Part shown: positions 13,895-23,415 of the stretch, in pieces
Layout: the number at the start of each line of letters is the position of its first letter
How positions within the stretch are numbered: position 1 is the stretch's first letter
DNA from: Opitutales bacterium
GTDB lineage: Bacteria > Verrucomicrobiota > Verrucomicrobiia > Opitutales > Oceanipulchritudinaceae
Length of the DNA: 43,266 bases
Direction of reading: 5' to 3'
Assembly (NCBI GenBank): GCA_016928295.1
Contig: JAFGLA010000070.1
Span: forward strand, 1-43,266
Made by a program: the position numbers and the translations under genes
Notes under the pieces: model-generated
The model's database searches: none
Seen by the model: the letters and a program-made list of their open reading frames with translations, nothing else
Told to the model about the DNA's origin: nothing

Positions 13895-16699
13895 ATGCCA
13901 CAGTCCCAGCAAGCACCAGAGAACCCCATACACAGCCGCATAGAGAAACGCGCAGTGCAGGCCAACCTTGCCGATGCGAACAGCTCGCTCAAGGATTACA
14001 AAGATTTTCTCAAACAGGAGAACACCCTCCTTGAACGCTACCACCGGCAGGGGCAAACGGGTTTGCAGGTGGCGAACATGCGCAGCTTCATGATGGACGT
14101 GGTGCTGAAAAGCCTCTTGCAGAGGGCAGTATCAAAAGGGGCCTTGGAAGAGGCGGACCTACGCAGCTTCGCAATTCTTGCCCTTGGCGGTTACGGCAGA
14201 AAGGAAATGTGCCCCTTTAGCGACGTGGACGTAATGTTCTTCTACCCGCTTAAAGAAAAGCAGGAAAACATAACTCGCATCCAGCAGGCGGTTACAGACC
14301 ATGTGCTCTACCCGCTCTGGGACATGAACTTCAAGGTCGGGCACTCGTCCCGCGACATCAATCAGGTTATCGCCGAGGCGCGCCAGAGTGTGGAGAGCAA
14401 GAACGCCATGCTTGAAGCGCGGCTTGTGTGCGGAAGCGAAACGCTATGGAAACAGTTCGAGAGCGCCTACGCCCGCTTCATCAAGAAGGAAAACATATTA
14501 AGCTACATTGAGGACCGCATCGAGGACGAGAAAACGCGACACGGGCGCTTCGGCAACACGGTGTTTCTTCAGGAGCCTGATTTGAAAAACGGCGTCGGCG
14601 GGCTGCGCGACTACCACAACGCGATATGGATGGCGCGGCTCAAGTTCGGCATAGACTCCGTGCACGATCTGGCGAACATGGGCTACCTCAACACGGCGGA
14701 GCTTCAGGACTTTGTCAGCGCGTACAACTTCCTTTTAAGAACGCGCACCGAGCTGCACATCCAGTCCACGCGCGCGACGGACCTTCTGGACCTTGAAAAA
14801 CAGGTGCAGGTTGCCTGGTATCTTGGCTACCGCTACCGCGACCAGACGCGCAGAGTGGAAATGTTCATGCGCGACTACTACCGCAACGCGGAGCAAATCC
14901 AGCGCATATCGGCCTATCTCCAGTACAAGATGCTCCAGAACAGCCGCACCAAAGTGAGCTTCCGCGAGGCGATAGACTCCCGCCGCGCGACGCGCGCCAC
15001 GGACGGCTTCCTCGTCAAGGGAGATTCCCTGCGACCGGTGAGCGAAAGAGTGTTCGAAGAAGACCCCGAAAGACTCATCCGCGTATTCCGCCTTGCCCAG
15101 CAGACGGGGGCTGAAATCGACCTCGAACTGCGCCGCCTCATTCGCAACAACAGGCACCTCATAGACCGCAATGTGATCACCTCGCCAAGCGCGAGCCGCG
15201 CCTTTCTGGCCATAGTGAGCGAGGCAGGGAACGTATTCCCCTATCTCAACCTCATGAACGACTGCGGCATCCTGCACCGCTTCATACCGGAGTGGAAGAA
15301 CCTGCACTGCCTTGTACAGCATGAGTTCTACCACCGCTTCACGGCGGACTACCACACGCTCAACACCCTGCGCGAGCTGGACAACATATTCCGCAACAGC
15401 GAGGAGCGCGTAAACGCGGACTATATCAAGGCACTGCGCGACTGCTCCAGCCCCACCCTGCCCTACATCGCGCTCATTTTCCACGACATAGGCAAGGGCG
15501 TGGGCATAAAGGGCCACGCGCATCAGGGTGCGCTCATTGCTAGGGAAGCCCTCATGCGCCTGGACTACAACGCGGAGCTGTCTGAAAAAATTATCGCAAT
15601 CATCGAGCACCACCTCGACATGGCACGCTTCTGGCAACGTTACGATGTCGAGGACCCGCAGACGGCGGAATCGTTTGCCAAGGTCATCACGGACGTGGAC
15701 ACACTGCGCTACCTGTATGTGCTGACATACTGCGACGCGCGCGGAACATCGGGCGACCTGTGGAACAGCTACAAGAACACGCTGCACAGGCAGCTTTTCC
15801 GCGCCACGCAGGCGGTACTGGCGGGCAAGCGCGTAACCTATACGCCAGAAGAGATGATACCCAAGGAAGTCATACGCGACAAGTTGCCCGAGATATCGGA
15901 AGAGGAGCTGGAGGCACACTACAACCTGCTCCCCGACCGCTATTTCATATACAACAACGCGGACGAGATCGCCCTGCACCTGAAGATGGTCAACGAGCTT
16001 CTTCAGCACATTTCGCAGGCCGAGTCTATAAACGCCCTGGTCCCGATCGTGCACTGGCAGAACGACCTGAACCTGTCCCTTACCGTGGTAAACATCGTCA
16101 CTTGGGACAGGGCCGGGTTGTTCTACAAGCTCGCAGGCGCGTTCAGCGTGGCGGGCCTCTCAATTGTGAGCAGCAAGGCCATAACCCGCGCCGACCACAT
16201 CACGGTGGACACCTTTTACGTTGTGGACTCTTCGGGAGGAATCGTGCACAGCGCCAAGGCGCAGGCCGTGGTTGAGCGTTATCTTAAAAAGGCGCTTCTT
16301 CGCAACGAAGACTTGATGCCCGCAATTCTGGAACAGGAGGCAAGGGTCAAGTCCAGCGCGTGGATGCGCAACACCAAGGAACGCAACCGCGCCCAGGTCG
16401 CGCCAAACGTGGGCGTGTATCACGAGCTGTCCCTGCGCCACACTATCATCGAGATACAGTGCGAGGACCGCATCGGCCTTCTGTACCGGGTTGCAAAGTC
16501 GATTTTCGAGCACGGCTTCGACATCAGCTTTGCCCGCATCTCGACAGAGCGCGGCGTAGCCATCGACACCTTTTACATAGAGCAGATTGACAACCGCTCC
16601 ACGGACTCGACTGACCTTCTCGAACTAAGGCTCCACCTTACGGAGATAGTCAACGAAAGCTCCTCGGGAGACGCAGGGCTTCTAAAGTCCGCGCAGTAG
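13895..16699 (+). CDS. glnD: [Protein-PII] uridylyltransferase / uridylyl-removing enzyme
   Basis: GlnD senses glutamine and adds or removes UMP on PII proteins. The 934-residue protein has all expected parts in order. A nucleotidyltransferase domain carries LGGYGRKE (97-104) and SDVDVMFF (109-116), giving the catalytic Asp pair D110/D112. The GlnD linker includes FLQEPDLKNGVGGLRDYHN. An HD domain (FHDIGKG, then HAHQGA, and EHHLDMA) is followed by two ACT domains (about 725-800 and 845-915, the second beginning with HTIIEIQCEDRIGLLYRV). Length is in the normal range. The ATG has no SD. The preceding repeat copy ends 26 bases upstream, so it may overlap the promoter. A sensor kinase gene follows. 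Confidence 0.96.
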   Translation: MPQSQQAPENPIHSRIEKRAVQANLADANSSLKDYKDFLKQENTLLERYHRQGQTGLQVANMRSFMMDVVLKSLLQRAVSKGALEEADLRSFAILALGGYGRKEMCPFSDVDVMFFYPLKEKQENITRIQQAVTDHVLYPLWDMNFKVGHSSRDINQVIAEARQSVESKNAMLEARLVCGSETLWKQFESAYARFIKKENILSYIEDRIEDEKTRHGRFGNTVFLQEPDLKNGVGGLRDYHNAIWMARLKFGIDSVHDLANMGYLNTAELQDFVSAYNFLLRTRTELHIQSTRATDLLDLEKQVQVAWYLGYRYRDQTRRVEMFMRDYYRNAEQIQRISAYLQYKMLQNSRTKVSFREAIDSRRATRATDGFLVKGDSLRPVSERVFEEDPERLIRVFRLAQQTGAEIDLELRRLIRNNRHLIDRNVITSPSASRAFLAIVSEAGNVFPYLNLMNDCGILHRFIPEWKNLHCLVQHEFYHRFTADYHTLNTLRELDNIFRNSEERVNADYIKALRDCSSPTLPYIALIFHDIGKGVGIKGHAHQGALIAREALMRLDYNAELSEKIIAIIEHHLDMARFWQRYDVEDPQTAESFAKVITDVDTLRYLYVLTYCDARGTSGDLWNSYKNTLHRQLFRATQAVLAGKRVTYTPEEMIPKEVIRDKLPEISEEELEAHYNLLPDRYFIYNNADEIALHLKMVNELLQHISQAESINALVPIVHWQNDLNLSLTVVNIVTWDRAGLFYKLAGAFSVAGLSIVSSKAITRADHITVDTFYVVDSSGGIVHSAKAQAVVERYLKKALLRNEDLMPAILEQEARVKSSAWMRNTKERNRAQVAPNVGVYHELSLRHTIIEIQCEDRIGLLYRVAKSIFEHGFDISFARISTERGVAIDTFYIEQIDNRSTDSTDLLELRLHLTEIVNESSSGDAGLLKSAQ

Positions 16700-16716
16700 C
16701 TGCCAATACACTTGCA

Positions 16717-16774
16717 GCCGCCTCTAACAACTATGGATTCCAGCAACAAAACAGGTTGTTGGAGGTGGCCTTTT
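16717..16774 (+). terminator. Hairpin after glnD, possibly derived from a MITE end
   Basis: Arms GCCGCCTCTAACAAC (16717-16731) and GTTGTTGGAGGTGGC (16755-16769) pair with two G-U wobbles and are followed by TTTT, so the hairpin can work as a rho-independent terminator of glnD. The arm sequence also resembles the terminal repeat GGGCACCTCTAATAACC of the MITE at 34428-34593, which suggests a shared origin. Confidence 0.6.
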
Positions 16775-16788
16775 GAACATGTTGCACA

Positions 16789-18528
16789 ATGCCGACCGGT
16801 TCGCATAGTATGAAGGAAATGAAACCGGTCAACAGGCTGAAACTATTCGAGGCTCTGTACAACATCAGCAAGCTGCCCGGTACCCCATGCACGCCAGAAG
16901 AGGCTCTGGAGGTAATACTCGACCAGATTCTCACGGTGCTGCCCGCCATCAGCGCGAGCATCAACCTGATAAACCCGGACTCGCGAATGCTGGAGCTTGA
17001 GGTGCTGCGCGGGATGCCCGAGCACTCCCGCCAGTTCCAGCTTAGCCTTGGCGAGGGCGTGACGGGCTGGGTGGCCCTGCACGGAAGGCCGATGGTCGTG
17101 CCGGACGTAACGCAGGAGCCGCACTACGTGCCCGTTTCGCGGCAGGTTAAGAGCGAGATTGCCGCCCCGATGATACGGCGCGGCGTAGTCATTGGCGTAA
17201 TAAACCTGAACAGCGACGAGATTTCCGCCTACGGCGAATACACGCTCGAACAGCTCATGGGCCTGAGCGACGAGGCCGCGCGCGTCATAGGTCTTATCTG
17301 GCAGATGGACCAGCTCCAGAGCAAGGCCCGCGCCCTGCAAACACTCGTGAGCACATCGCGGGAGCTTGTGGGCCGCCTGGACATGGACAGCCTGCTTAGC
17401 CAGATAACGAGCGAAGCACTCGGACTTGGGCATTTCCGCCTCGCGGCGCTATTTCTATACGATCCATCCGGCCAGCGCCTGTCGGTGGAAGCGATAGCCG
17501 GAACGCGCAACATAGACTCGTACAGCGAAACGCTGAGCCTTGAGGAAAGCGCCATCGGAACGGCAATCCGGCGCAAGAAGCAGGTCGAAGTGGCGGACCT
17601 TCCCCGCAGCGAGGAGCATCACTTCGTCGAAGTGGTGCAGCGCGAGGGCCTAGTATCCATGCTTGCAACGCCCCTCATGTCCGAGGACGAAGTCATAGGC
17701 GTTCTAAACATCTACACATCCGAAAGGCACCGCTTCAGCGACGACGAGCGCAACCTGATGGCCGCCCTCTGCGGTATCAGCGCGCTGGCCATATTGAACG
17801 CCCGCCTCTACGACCGCGTTTTCCACACCGAGGACACTCTGCGCCGCAACGACAAGCTGACGACGCTGGGCCTGCTATCCGCAGAGATAGCGCACGAGAT
17901 ACGCAACCCGCTCACCGTCATAAAGCTGCTCTTTGGAAGCCTGAATCTGGACTTCCCGAGCGAAGACATGCGTTGCCGCGACGTGGAGATAATTGCCGAA
18001 AAGCTCGACCAGCTCGAAGGCATAGTGACGCGAGTTCTTTCGTTCAGCAAAAACAACGAGGGGCTGCATTCCAACTGGGATCTGCACCGCATCGTGGACG
18101 ACACGCTCTACCTAGTGCGCCTGAAGCTGCGCCAGAGCGGCATAAAGCTGGACTACTCCAGCCCCGTGCGCCCCGTGCGCGTCGAAGTCAGCAAGGGCCA
18201 GCTTCAGCAGGCGGTGCTCAACATAGTGATGAACGCCGTCAACGCCATGCCCGATGGCGGAGAGCTGGACGTAAACATCGCGATAGAAAAAATTGACGAA
18301 ATGGACTGCGGCATCATCCGAGTTCGCGACACTGGAACGGGCATTCCCGACGAAATACGGGCAAAGATTTTCGATTCCTTCCTAACAGGCAAGGCGAACG
18401 GGACGGGCCTTGGGCTTAACATCTCAAAGAGAATCCTCAAAAGCCACGGCGGAGACATCGAGGTGGAAGAGAGCAGCCCCAAGGGCACAACGGTAAAGCT
18501 CTGGCTCCCGCTGCTGCACGAAGCCTAG
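16789..18528 (+). CDS. Cytoplasmic sensor histidine kinase with two GAF domains
   Basis: A 579-residue kinase without membrane helices. GAF domain 1 spans about residues 35-170 (GEGVTGWVALHGRPMVVPDV, then SEIAAPMIRRGVVIGVINL). GAF domain 2 spans about 195-340 (SAIGTAIRRKKQVEVADLP, then LATPLMSEDEVIGVLNIY). The dimerisation domain holds the phospho-accepting H369 in SAEIAHEIRNPL. The ATPase domain has the N box at N482, DTGTGIP (514-520) and GTGLGL (538-543), all intact. The His-kinase part is of the NtrB/ZraS-like class. Position directly after glnD suggests, but does not prove, a link to nitrogen sensing. No partner regulator is adjacent on this strand. Confidence 0.92.
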   Translation: MPTGSHSMKEMKPVNRLKLFEALYNISKLPGTPCTPEEALEVILDQILTVLPAISASINLINPDSRMLELEVLRGMPEHSRQFQLSLGEGVTGWVALHGRPMVVPDVTQEPHYVPVSRQVKSEIAAPMIRRGVVIGVINLNSDEISAYGEYTLEQLMGLSDEAARVIGLIWQMDQLQSKARALQTLVSTSRELVGRLDMDSLLSQITSEALGLGHFRLAALFLYDPSGQRLSVEAIAGTRNIDSYSETLSLEESAIGTAIRRKKQVEVADLPRSEEHHFVEVVQREGLVSMLATPLMSEDEVIGVLNIYTSERHRFSDDERNLMAALCGISALAILNARLYDRVFHTEDTLRRNDKLTTLGLLSAEIAHEIRNPLTVIKLLFGSLNLDFPSEDMRCRDVEIIAEKLDQLEGIVTRVLSFSKNNEGLHSNWDLHRIVDDTLYLVRLKLRQSGIKLDYSSPVRPVRVEVSKGQLQQAVLNIVMNAVNAMPDGGELDVNIAIEKIDEMDCGIIRVRDTGTGIPDEIRAKIFDSFLTGKANGTGLGLNISKRILKSHGGDIEVEESSPKGTTVKLWLPLLHEA

Positions 18529-18572
18529 AGCTGGTTTCAAAAGTGCAAGTGGCGTAATGTGAAGATGGCACC

Positions 18573-19094
18573 CTAGAACTGGGCCAGAAAATCGTCCCTC
18601 CAGCGGTATTGTTCTAGCAGGGCCGGGCAATCCATGCCCATCAGGCGCAAGGCTCCGTAAAGGGCCTCGATTGTAGCGAGACCGCAGTCAGGGTCTTCCG
18701 TCATCTTGGACACCCTCGGATAGGCCGTCTTCATCGTAAGGGGCAGACTGCGCTCAAGGGGAGTTCCCTCTATCATCCTGCGAAGCCCGGGCAAGAGGCG
18801 CCATGTGCTGTCCAGAAGTAGAATCGGGCGAAGGGTGCGCCCTTGCGAGTCTTTTGCAAGGTATGCAGCCCGATCACCCGCGAACGAAGCCTCCTCCCCA
18901 GGTGTCAAAACGGCGTCTGCGGGGGAGATTAGCGGCGCATCCGGCGCGAGCAGTAGAAAGCCCGTGCCGTCCATGGAAAACCCGGGCTTGCCACGATGGA
19001 AAAAAGTCCCCTCCCAGCTCTCAAGAGGCAGCAAGGAGCATTTGGAACGCTTCTCCTTTGGATGGCGAATAACGACTATGCGCGGCAGTGACAT
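18573..19094 (-). CDS. DTW-domain protein (tRNA-uridine aminocarboxypropyltransferase-like)
   Basis: DTW-domain proteins transfer the 3-amino-3-carboxypropyl group of SAM to a uridine in tRNA. Seen here (173 aa from the chosen ATG): RIVVIRHPKEKRSK near the start, the signature LLLDSTWRLLPG (92-103, DSTW in place of DGTW/DATW), YPRVSK, and the C-terminal DPDCGLATIEALYGAL (134-149), which matches the RRxPDxxxLSTLEA pattern of the family. Compared with E. coli-type members it lacks the N-terminal Cys-rich zinc motif. A GTG at 19157 overlapping the previous stop is an alternative start that would add 21 residues. Last gene of a minus-strand group. Confidence 0.75.
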   Translation of the reverse strand: MSLPRIVVIRHPKEKRSKCSLLPLESWEGTFFHRGKPGFSMDGTGFLLLAPDAPLISPADAVLTPGEEASFAGDRAAYLAKDSQGRTLRPILLLDSTWRLLPGLRRMIEGTPLERSLPLTMKTAYPRVSKMTEDPDCGLATIEALYGALRLMGMDCPALLEQYRWRDDFLAQF

Positions 19095-19153
19095 CGGCAA
19101 GCAAGATTGATGCATATTGCCCGAGAGCTTGGCCAGCCCCGAGTTAAGACCGC

Positions 19154-20293
19154 TCACATTTGCAGGGAAGACAGAGCCTCGGCCACGGCCTTGCGCAACT
19201 CATCTCGATTGAAAGGCTTGCGCAATACGGCGTCGAACCCGTGCTCGGCTGGCTTTTGCATGGCCGGATCGCTCCATGCCCCGCTCATCACTATGCCTTT
19301 GACCTGCGGCGCCAGAGCGCGCATTGAAGCGAGAACCTCCGCCCCACCGGCAGAACCAGGCACGGAGAGGTCCAAAACAGCGATTGTAAAAGGATCTTCA
19401 CGACGAATGGCATCCGAAAACACCCGCAGTGCCTCGTCCGCGCTCAGGGCTACATCCACGCGGTGCCCGTCACGCTCCAGAAGGCGGCGAAGACTGCGAG
19501 AAACAACCTCGTAATCCTCAAGCACTATTACGCGCTGACGCTTGAACGGCTCGACATTCGCCGCGCTTGAGGAATCAGGCTCGCAATCGGAAATGAACAG
19601 CACCGTCTTAGCAGCGCTCTCGCCATCGCCCAGCCGTTCGGCACTAATACTGACAGCTACGGGGCCGCTGGACAGGCAGTTCAACTCAGCACGAAGCCCC
19701 TTTGAACGCAGAATACTGCCAAGGTCCGCGACTTTGAACAGCTCGGAAAGAGACGTTCCCTGCTTCCAGCCAGCGCAGCCGAAACGTTCCGCAAAGGCGA
19801 TGTTGCTCGCCAGCACCTGCCCCGCCTCGTCGCAGAGAATCGCGGACACGGGCATAGCGCGGAAAAGTGCGGATTCCCATGCCGCCGTAGCACACGATTG
19901 CCCAGCGCCGCTCGGTTCAGACACTCCGATGTCCCGCATCATGCGCCGCGCGAGGACTCCCAGATGCACTGGCGAAACAAGATAGTCGCTCGCCCCCTTG
20001 TCGAAGGAGCGGCGGATAAGCTCGTCGTCGTCATCGTCGCCAAAGAGGTATATGGGCGTGAAGGCACCGCCTGCCGAAAGCCTCAACTGTTCGCATAGCT
20101 CAGGCCCTTTGCCACAGTCGATGTCCGCAGCCATGAGAACGGCGTCGGGTCTGGTGGTCCTGAACTCGTTTACAAGCTCCTGCGCCGTGGAAGCGTGCGA
20201 ATACTCGAACGCTCCGCCAAGCCCCATGCATAGCCCTTCGCGCAAAAAGCGATCCGGGCTGGCGACGAGAAGTCTTGGAATACTGCGAAGCAT
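19154..20293 (-). CDS. REC-PAS-REC response regulator-like protein
   Basis: A 379-residue signalling protein. Residues 5-120 fold like a receiver (RLLVASPDRFLREGL, TPIYLFGDD, GASDYLVSPV) but the usual phospho-acceptor place reads VLMAADID, with A55 where Asp is expected. Residues about 143-235 look like a PAS domain (AMPVSAILCDEAGQVLASNIAF). Residues 253-374 are an intact receiver with E259/D260, phospho-acceptor D308 in AVLDLSVPG, S337 in VMSGA and K359 in LRKPF. No output or DNA-binding domain is present. The ATG at 20293 fits the beginning of the first receiver; the upstream extension is unlikely. It lies after panB-gpsA on the same strand. Confidence 0.82.
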   Translation of the reverse strand: MLRSIPRLLVASPDRFLREGLCMGLGGAFEYSHASTAQELVNEFRTTRPDAVLMAADIDCGKGPELCEQLRLSAGGAFTPIYLFGDDDDDELIRRSFDKGASDYLVSPVHLGVLARRMMRDIGVSEPSGAGQSCATAAWESALFRAMPVSAILCDEAGQVLASNIAFAERFGCAGWKQGTSLSELFKVADLGSILRSKGLRAELNCLSSGPVAVSISAERLGDGESAAKTVLFISDCEPDSSSAANVEPFKRQRVIVLEDYEVVSRSLRRLLERDGHRVDVALSADEALRVFSDAIRREDPFTIAVLDLSVPGSAGGAEVLASMRALAPQVKGIVMSGAWSDPAMQKPAEHGFDAVLRKPFNRDELRKAVAEALSSLQM

Positions 20294-20412
20294 TTTACAG
20301 GAAATGTATGCCCATCGTACGCACGATTGCAACGGGCATCGACTGGCCGAAGCGAGATTTGCCGCGCAACGCGAGAAAACAAGCAATACAGGCTTGCGAA
20401 ACAGAGAATCGA

Positions 20413-21429
20413 CTAGCGGCCCGCGGTCGGGTGCTCGGGCTTCAAATCGCGGCTCATCAGGGCGGCAATCGCGTCAGAGGGCTTCATCCCCTTGTAAAGG
20501 AGCGCGTAAACCTGCGAAAGAATGGGCGCATCTATGCCCTTTTGCTCGCAAATCTGCATGAAGCTCTCGCAGGAGCGGTAGCCTTCCACCGTCTTTCCCG
20601 TGGCGAGCAATTCTTCGATGCCCATGCCGCGGGCGATGCTTTCGCCGAAGGTGCGGTTGCGGCTCTCCTCGCCATTGCAGGTCAGGACAAGGTCCCCAAA
20701 GCCGGAAAGGCCGAAGAAGGTCTCCATCTTGCCGCCTAGAGCGAGGCCCACGCGCACCATTTCGGCCAGCGAGCGCGTAAGAAGTGCGGCCTTTGCGTTG
20801 TCACCAAGGTCCAGCCCGTCGCAGCAACCGGCGGCTATCGCATAAACGTTCTTGATGCTGCCGCCAAGGCATACGCCGCTCATGTCGTCGCTCGAATACA
20901 CGCGCAGCGAGGCCCCGCTCATCGCCTCCTGAAGCTCGCGCATGTCGTCGGCAGCATAGTTGCCCGCAAGAACGATTGCCGAGGGCTTCCCCTCCGCGAC
21001 CTGGGTGGCGAAAGTCGGCCCGCTCCGTATTCCAACGCCGTACTGTGCGCCCAGCTCTTCCATCGCAACCTGCGTGGACAAAAGGAGCGAATCCTCCTCC
21101 AGCCCCTTGGTCAAGAGGACGACGTTTTTGAGCCGCTTCGCGCTCCCTTCCGCCGCGGCGCGAATGCTGCGGCAGACACCTCGCAAAAAGCGCGACGGAG
21201 CACCGATAATGCAACAGTCAGCCTCCAAAAGGGCTGGCTTCAGCTCCATACCTATCTGCATTCGTTCGGGCAGCTTGTGTCCGGGCAGGAAGGGGCTTTC
21301 CCGCTTTTCGGTCATGTACATGGCCTCTTCCATCTGGTATGGAACAAGCGTCACGGTGTGCCCCAGGCGGTCCAGATGGATCGCGATTGCGGTGGACCAT
21401 GCTCCGGCGGGATATAGGCAGAAATTCAC
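20413..21429 (-). CDS. gpsA: NAD(P)-dependent glycerol-3-phosphate dehydrogenase
   Basis: It makes sn-glycerol-3-phosphate from dihydroxyacetone phosphate for phospholipid synthesis. The protein is 338 aa, normal for the family. Clear signatures are SPFLPGHKLPERMQIG in the N-terminal domain, GPTFATQVAEGKPSAIVLAG in pieces, and SIKNVYAIAAGCCDGLDLGDN, with the catalytic Lys. GLSGFGDLVLTCNGEESRNR is also present in parts. The dinucleotide-binding loop is odd: residues 6-15 read YPAGAWSTAI where GAGSWGTAL is usual, so two of the three glycines are replaced. The start is a GTG at 21429, nine bases after panB. The two genes are probably co-transcribed. Confidence 0.94.
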   Translation of the reverse strand: MNFCLYPAGAWSTAIAIHLDRLGHTVTLVPYQMEEAMYMTEKRESPFLPGHKLPERMQIGMELKPALLEADCCIIGAPSRFLRGVCRSIRAAAEGSAKRLKNVVLLTKGLEEDSLLLSTQVAMEELGAQYGVGIRSGPTFATQVAEGKPSAIVLAGNYAADDMRELQEAMSGASLRVYSSDDMSGVCLGGSIKNVYAIAAGCCDGLDLGDNAKAALLTRSLAEMVRVGLALGGKMETFFGLSGFGDLVLTCNGEESRNRTFGESIARGMGIEELLATGKTVEGYRSCESFMQICEQKGIDAPILSQVYALLYKGMKPSDAIAALMSRDLKPEHPTAGR

Positions 21430-21438
21430 TTGGCTTTA

Positions 21439-22233
21439 TTATAGGGGTTTGCTGACGGGGAAACGGCCTTCGCGCACGTCTGCCGCGTAGGCGGAAAACG
21501 CTTCGCGGGCCGCGCTGCCGAGGTCGGCGTAAATCTTTGCAAATGAGGGCGCTCCTCCTGGCGTAAGGCCGAGAATGTCCGTGGATACTATTATCTGCCC
21601 GTCGCAAGAGGTGCCAGCGCCAATGCCGATAAGAGGGACGCTCGTCGCTTTTTGCACGGCTTCGGCGGCGTCTGCGGCCATCATCTCGCCCACGATACAG
21701 AACGCGCCTGCGGCTTCGAGTGCCTTGGCGTCGGCCACAAGCTGGGCCTTTTCAGCCTCGGTCTTGCCGAACTTGCGGTAGCCGCCAAGCTCTATCACGC
21801 GCTGGGGCAAAAGGCCGATGTGGCCCATCACGGGAATGCCCGCCTGCACCAGACGGCGCACATTCGGGGCCATGTCCTCGCCGCCTTCGATTTTGACCGC
21901 GTCCGCGCCGCACTGCTGCATAAAAAGGGCACACACTTCGAGCAGGCGTTCAAAGGAACCCGCAGCCACGGCGAACGGAACGTCCACCACGACGAGGGCG
22001 TCCGTCTTTGCGCGGCAGACTGCGGCGGCATGATGCGCCATCATGTTCACAGTAACCGGAACCGTGGTCTTGAAACCAAGGTAAGTGGTTCCCAGCGAAT
22101 CGCCCACGAGGATGAGATCCACCCCCGCCTTGTCCGCCAGAATGGCAAACGCGGCATCGTAAGCGGTTGTGCAGACCACCTGCCTGCCCTCCCGCTTCAT
22201 GCGGCGTATGGAAGCTGTTGTTGCGCGACCCAT
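21439..22233 (-). CDS. panB: 3-methyl-2-oxobutanoate hydroxymethyltransferase
   Basis: PanB transfers a hydroxymethyl group to 2-oxoisovalerate, giving ketopantoate for coenzyme A. The 264-residue protein shows the family marks CTTAYDAAFAILADKAGVD, LILVGDSLGTTYLG, PVMGHIGLLPQ, GADAVKIEGG (metal and substrate site Glu), and IGIGAGTSCDGQIIVSTDILG. No panC lies nearby. No SD is seen. It heads a minus-strand group with gpsA; the 280 bases upstream separate it from the divergent cheR. Confidence 0.96.
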   Translation of the reverse strand: MGRATTASIRRMKREGRQVVCTTAYDAAFAILADKAGVDLILVGDSLGTTYLGFKTTVPVTVNMMAHHAAAVCRAKTDALVVVDVPFAVAAGSFERLLEVCALFMQQCGADAVKIEGGEDMAPNVRRLVQAGIPVMGHIGLLPQRVIELGGYRKFGKTEAEKAQLVADAKALEAAGAFCIVGEMMAADAAEAVQKATSVPLIGIGAGTSCDGQIIVSTDILGLTPGGAPSFAKIYADLGSAAREAFSAYAADVREGRFPVSKPL

Positions 22234-22512
22234 ATACCCAAAGACAGATACACCCGCAAAGGGCCTTCCTCAAGATTGAAAAGAAGTATGAGAAGTCCCG
22301 CGAAGAAAAACAGCATCAGCAGTTTGTGCACGGGCCACAAAGTCGATATGTAAAAGGAACCACAATTTTCCCAAACGTGCGATAGAGAGGAATTACATAT
22401 CCCGCCTCAAGACTCTATATTAAACAGCGGGACGGGCGATTATCAAGGCGACACAAGACGCCCTTTGTCATGGACATCCGGCGACGATGCCTTTTCATAG
22501 AACACATACAAG

Positions 22513-23406
22513 ATGAGTGTCTTTTCTTTCAGTTCAGGAAATTCGTCCGAGAAATCGCTCTCGGGGCCGGCACCTATTACAGCCAGCGAATACGAATTCA
22601 TACGCCAAACAGTCTATGAACACAGCCGCATAAACCTTGGCCCCAGCAAGAAGGAGCTGGTCATGGCCCGCCTGTCCAAAAGGCTGCGCGCGCTGAACCT
22701 GGCCTCTTACGCGGAATACATCAGCTTCATCAAAAGCGCGGCCGGCAGGGAGGAAATGACCAACCTGATCGACTCCATATCGACAAACCACACGTATTTT
22801 TTCCGCGAGCCGCAACACTTCGACTTTCTCTCGCAGGTAATCCTGCCCCAGTTCTGCGAACAGGACAACGGCAGGCACGGCAACACGAGCGGCACCTTCA
22901 AAGTATGGAGCGCGGCCACTTCCAGCGGCGAGGAGCCTTACACAATATCGCTCATTCTGGACGACTATTTCACAGGCCGCAAAAACTGGAACTGGAACAT
23001 CTTCTGCACGGATATTTCGACGCGGGTTCTGGCCAAGGCGCAGGAGGGCATATTCTCCAAGGACCGCCTCGGACCGGTGCGGCCCGACTGGCTTGTGCGC
23101 TATTTCGACCGCGGCGTCGGCGAAAGCGAAGGCTTTTTCAGGGTAAAGGCGAACCTGAGGCGCAACCTGAGCTTCAAGGCACTGAACCTGCTTGCGCCAA
23201 GTTACCCATTCCGAGACAGCTTTCAGGTGGTATTCTGCCGCAACGTTATGATATACTTTGACCGCGAGACGCAGGAGGAACTGGTCAACAAAATCTATCC
23301 TCTTGTCCAGCCGGGCGGCTACCTCATCATTGGTCATGCCGAAAGCCTGACCAACATCAAGCACCCCTTCAAACTGGTCAAACCATCCATTTACCGCAAG
23401 GTATAG
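22513..23406 (+). CDS. cheR: Chemotaxis protein methyltransferase CheR
   Basis: This SAM-dependent enzyme methylates glutamates of chemoreceptors. The 297-residue protein has the all-alpha CheR_N domain (YEFIRQTVYEHSRINLG, then RLSKRLRALNL). The linker STNHTYFFREPQHFDFL follows, and then the catalytic Rossmann domain with VWSAATSSGEEPYTISL (SAM-binding GEEPY). NVMIYFDRETQEELV and GGYLIIGHAESL are also present. All key parts are visible. cheB follows after nine bases. No cheA, cheW or receptor is within the window, so the pair may serve a non-chemotactic or distant array. Confidence 0.95.
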   Translation: MSVFSFSSGNSSEKSLSGPAPITASEYEFIRQTVYEHSRINLGPSKKELVMARLSKRLRALNLASYAEYISFIKSAAGREEMTNLIDSISTNHTYFFREPQHFDFLSQVILPQFCEQDNGRHGNTSGTFKVWSAATSSGEEPYTISLILDDYFTGRKNWNWNIFCTDISTRVLAKAQEGIFSKDRLGPVRPDWLVRYFDRGVGESEGFFRVKANLRRNLSFKALNLLAPSYPFRDSFQVVFCRNVMIYFDRETQEELVNKIYPLVQPGGYLIIGHAESLTNIKHPFKLVKPSIYRKV

Positions 23407-23415
23407 AAACCTGAA

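Noticed and set aside
14735-16054. Open reading frame of 439 codons on the minus strand inside glnD
   Set aside because: It lies antisense to a fully recognisable gene, has a Val/Arg/His-rich composition typical of shadow frames in GC-rich DNA, and has no start signal or family feature.
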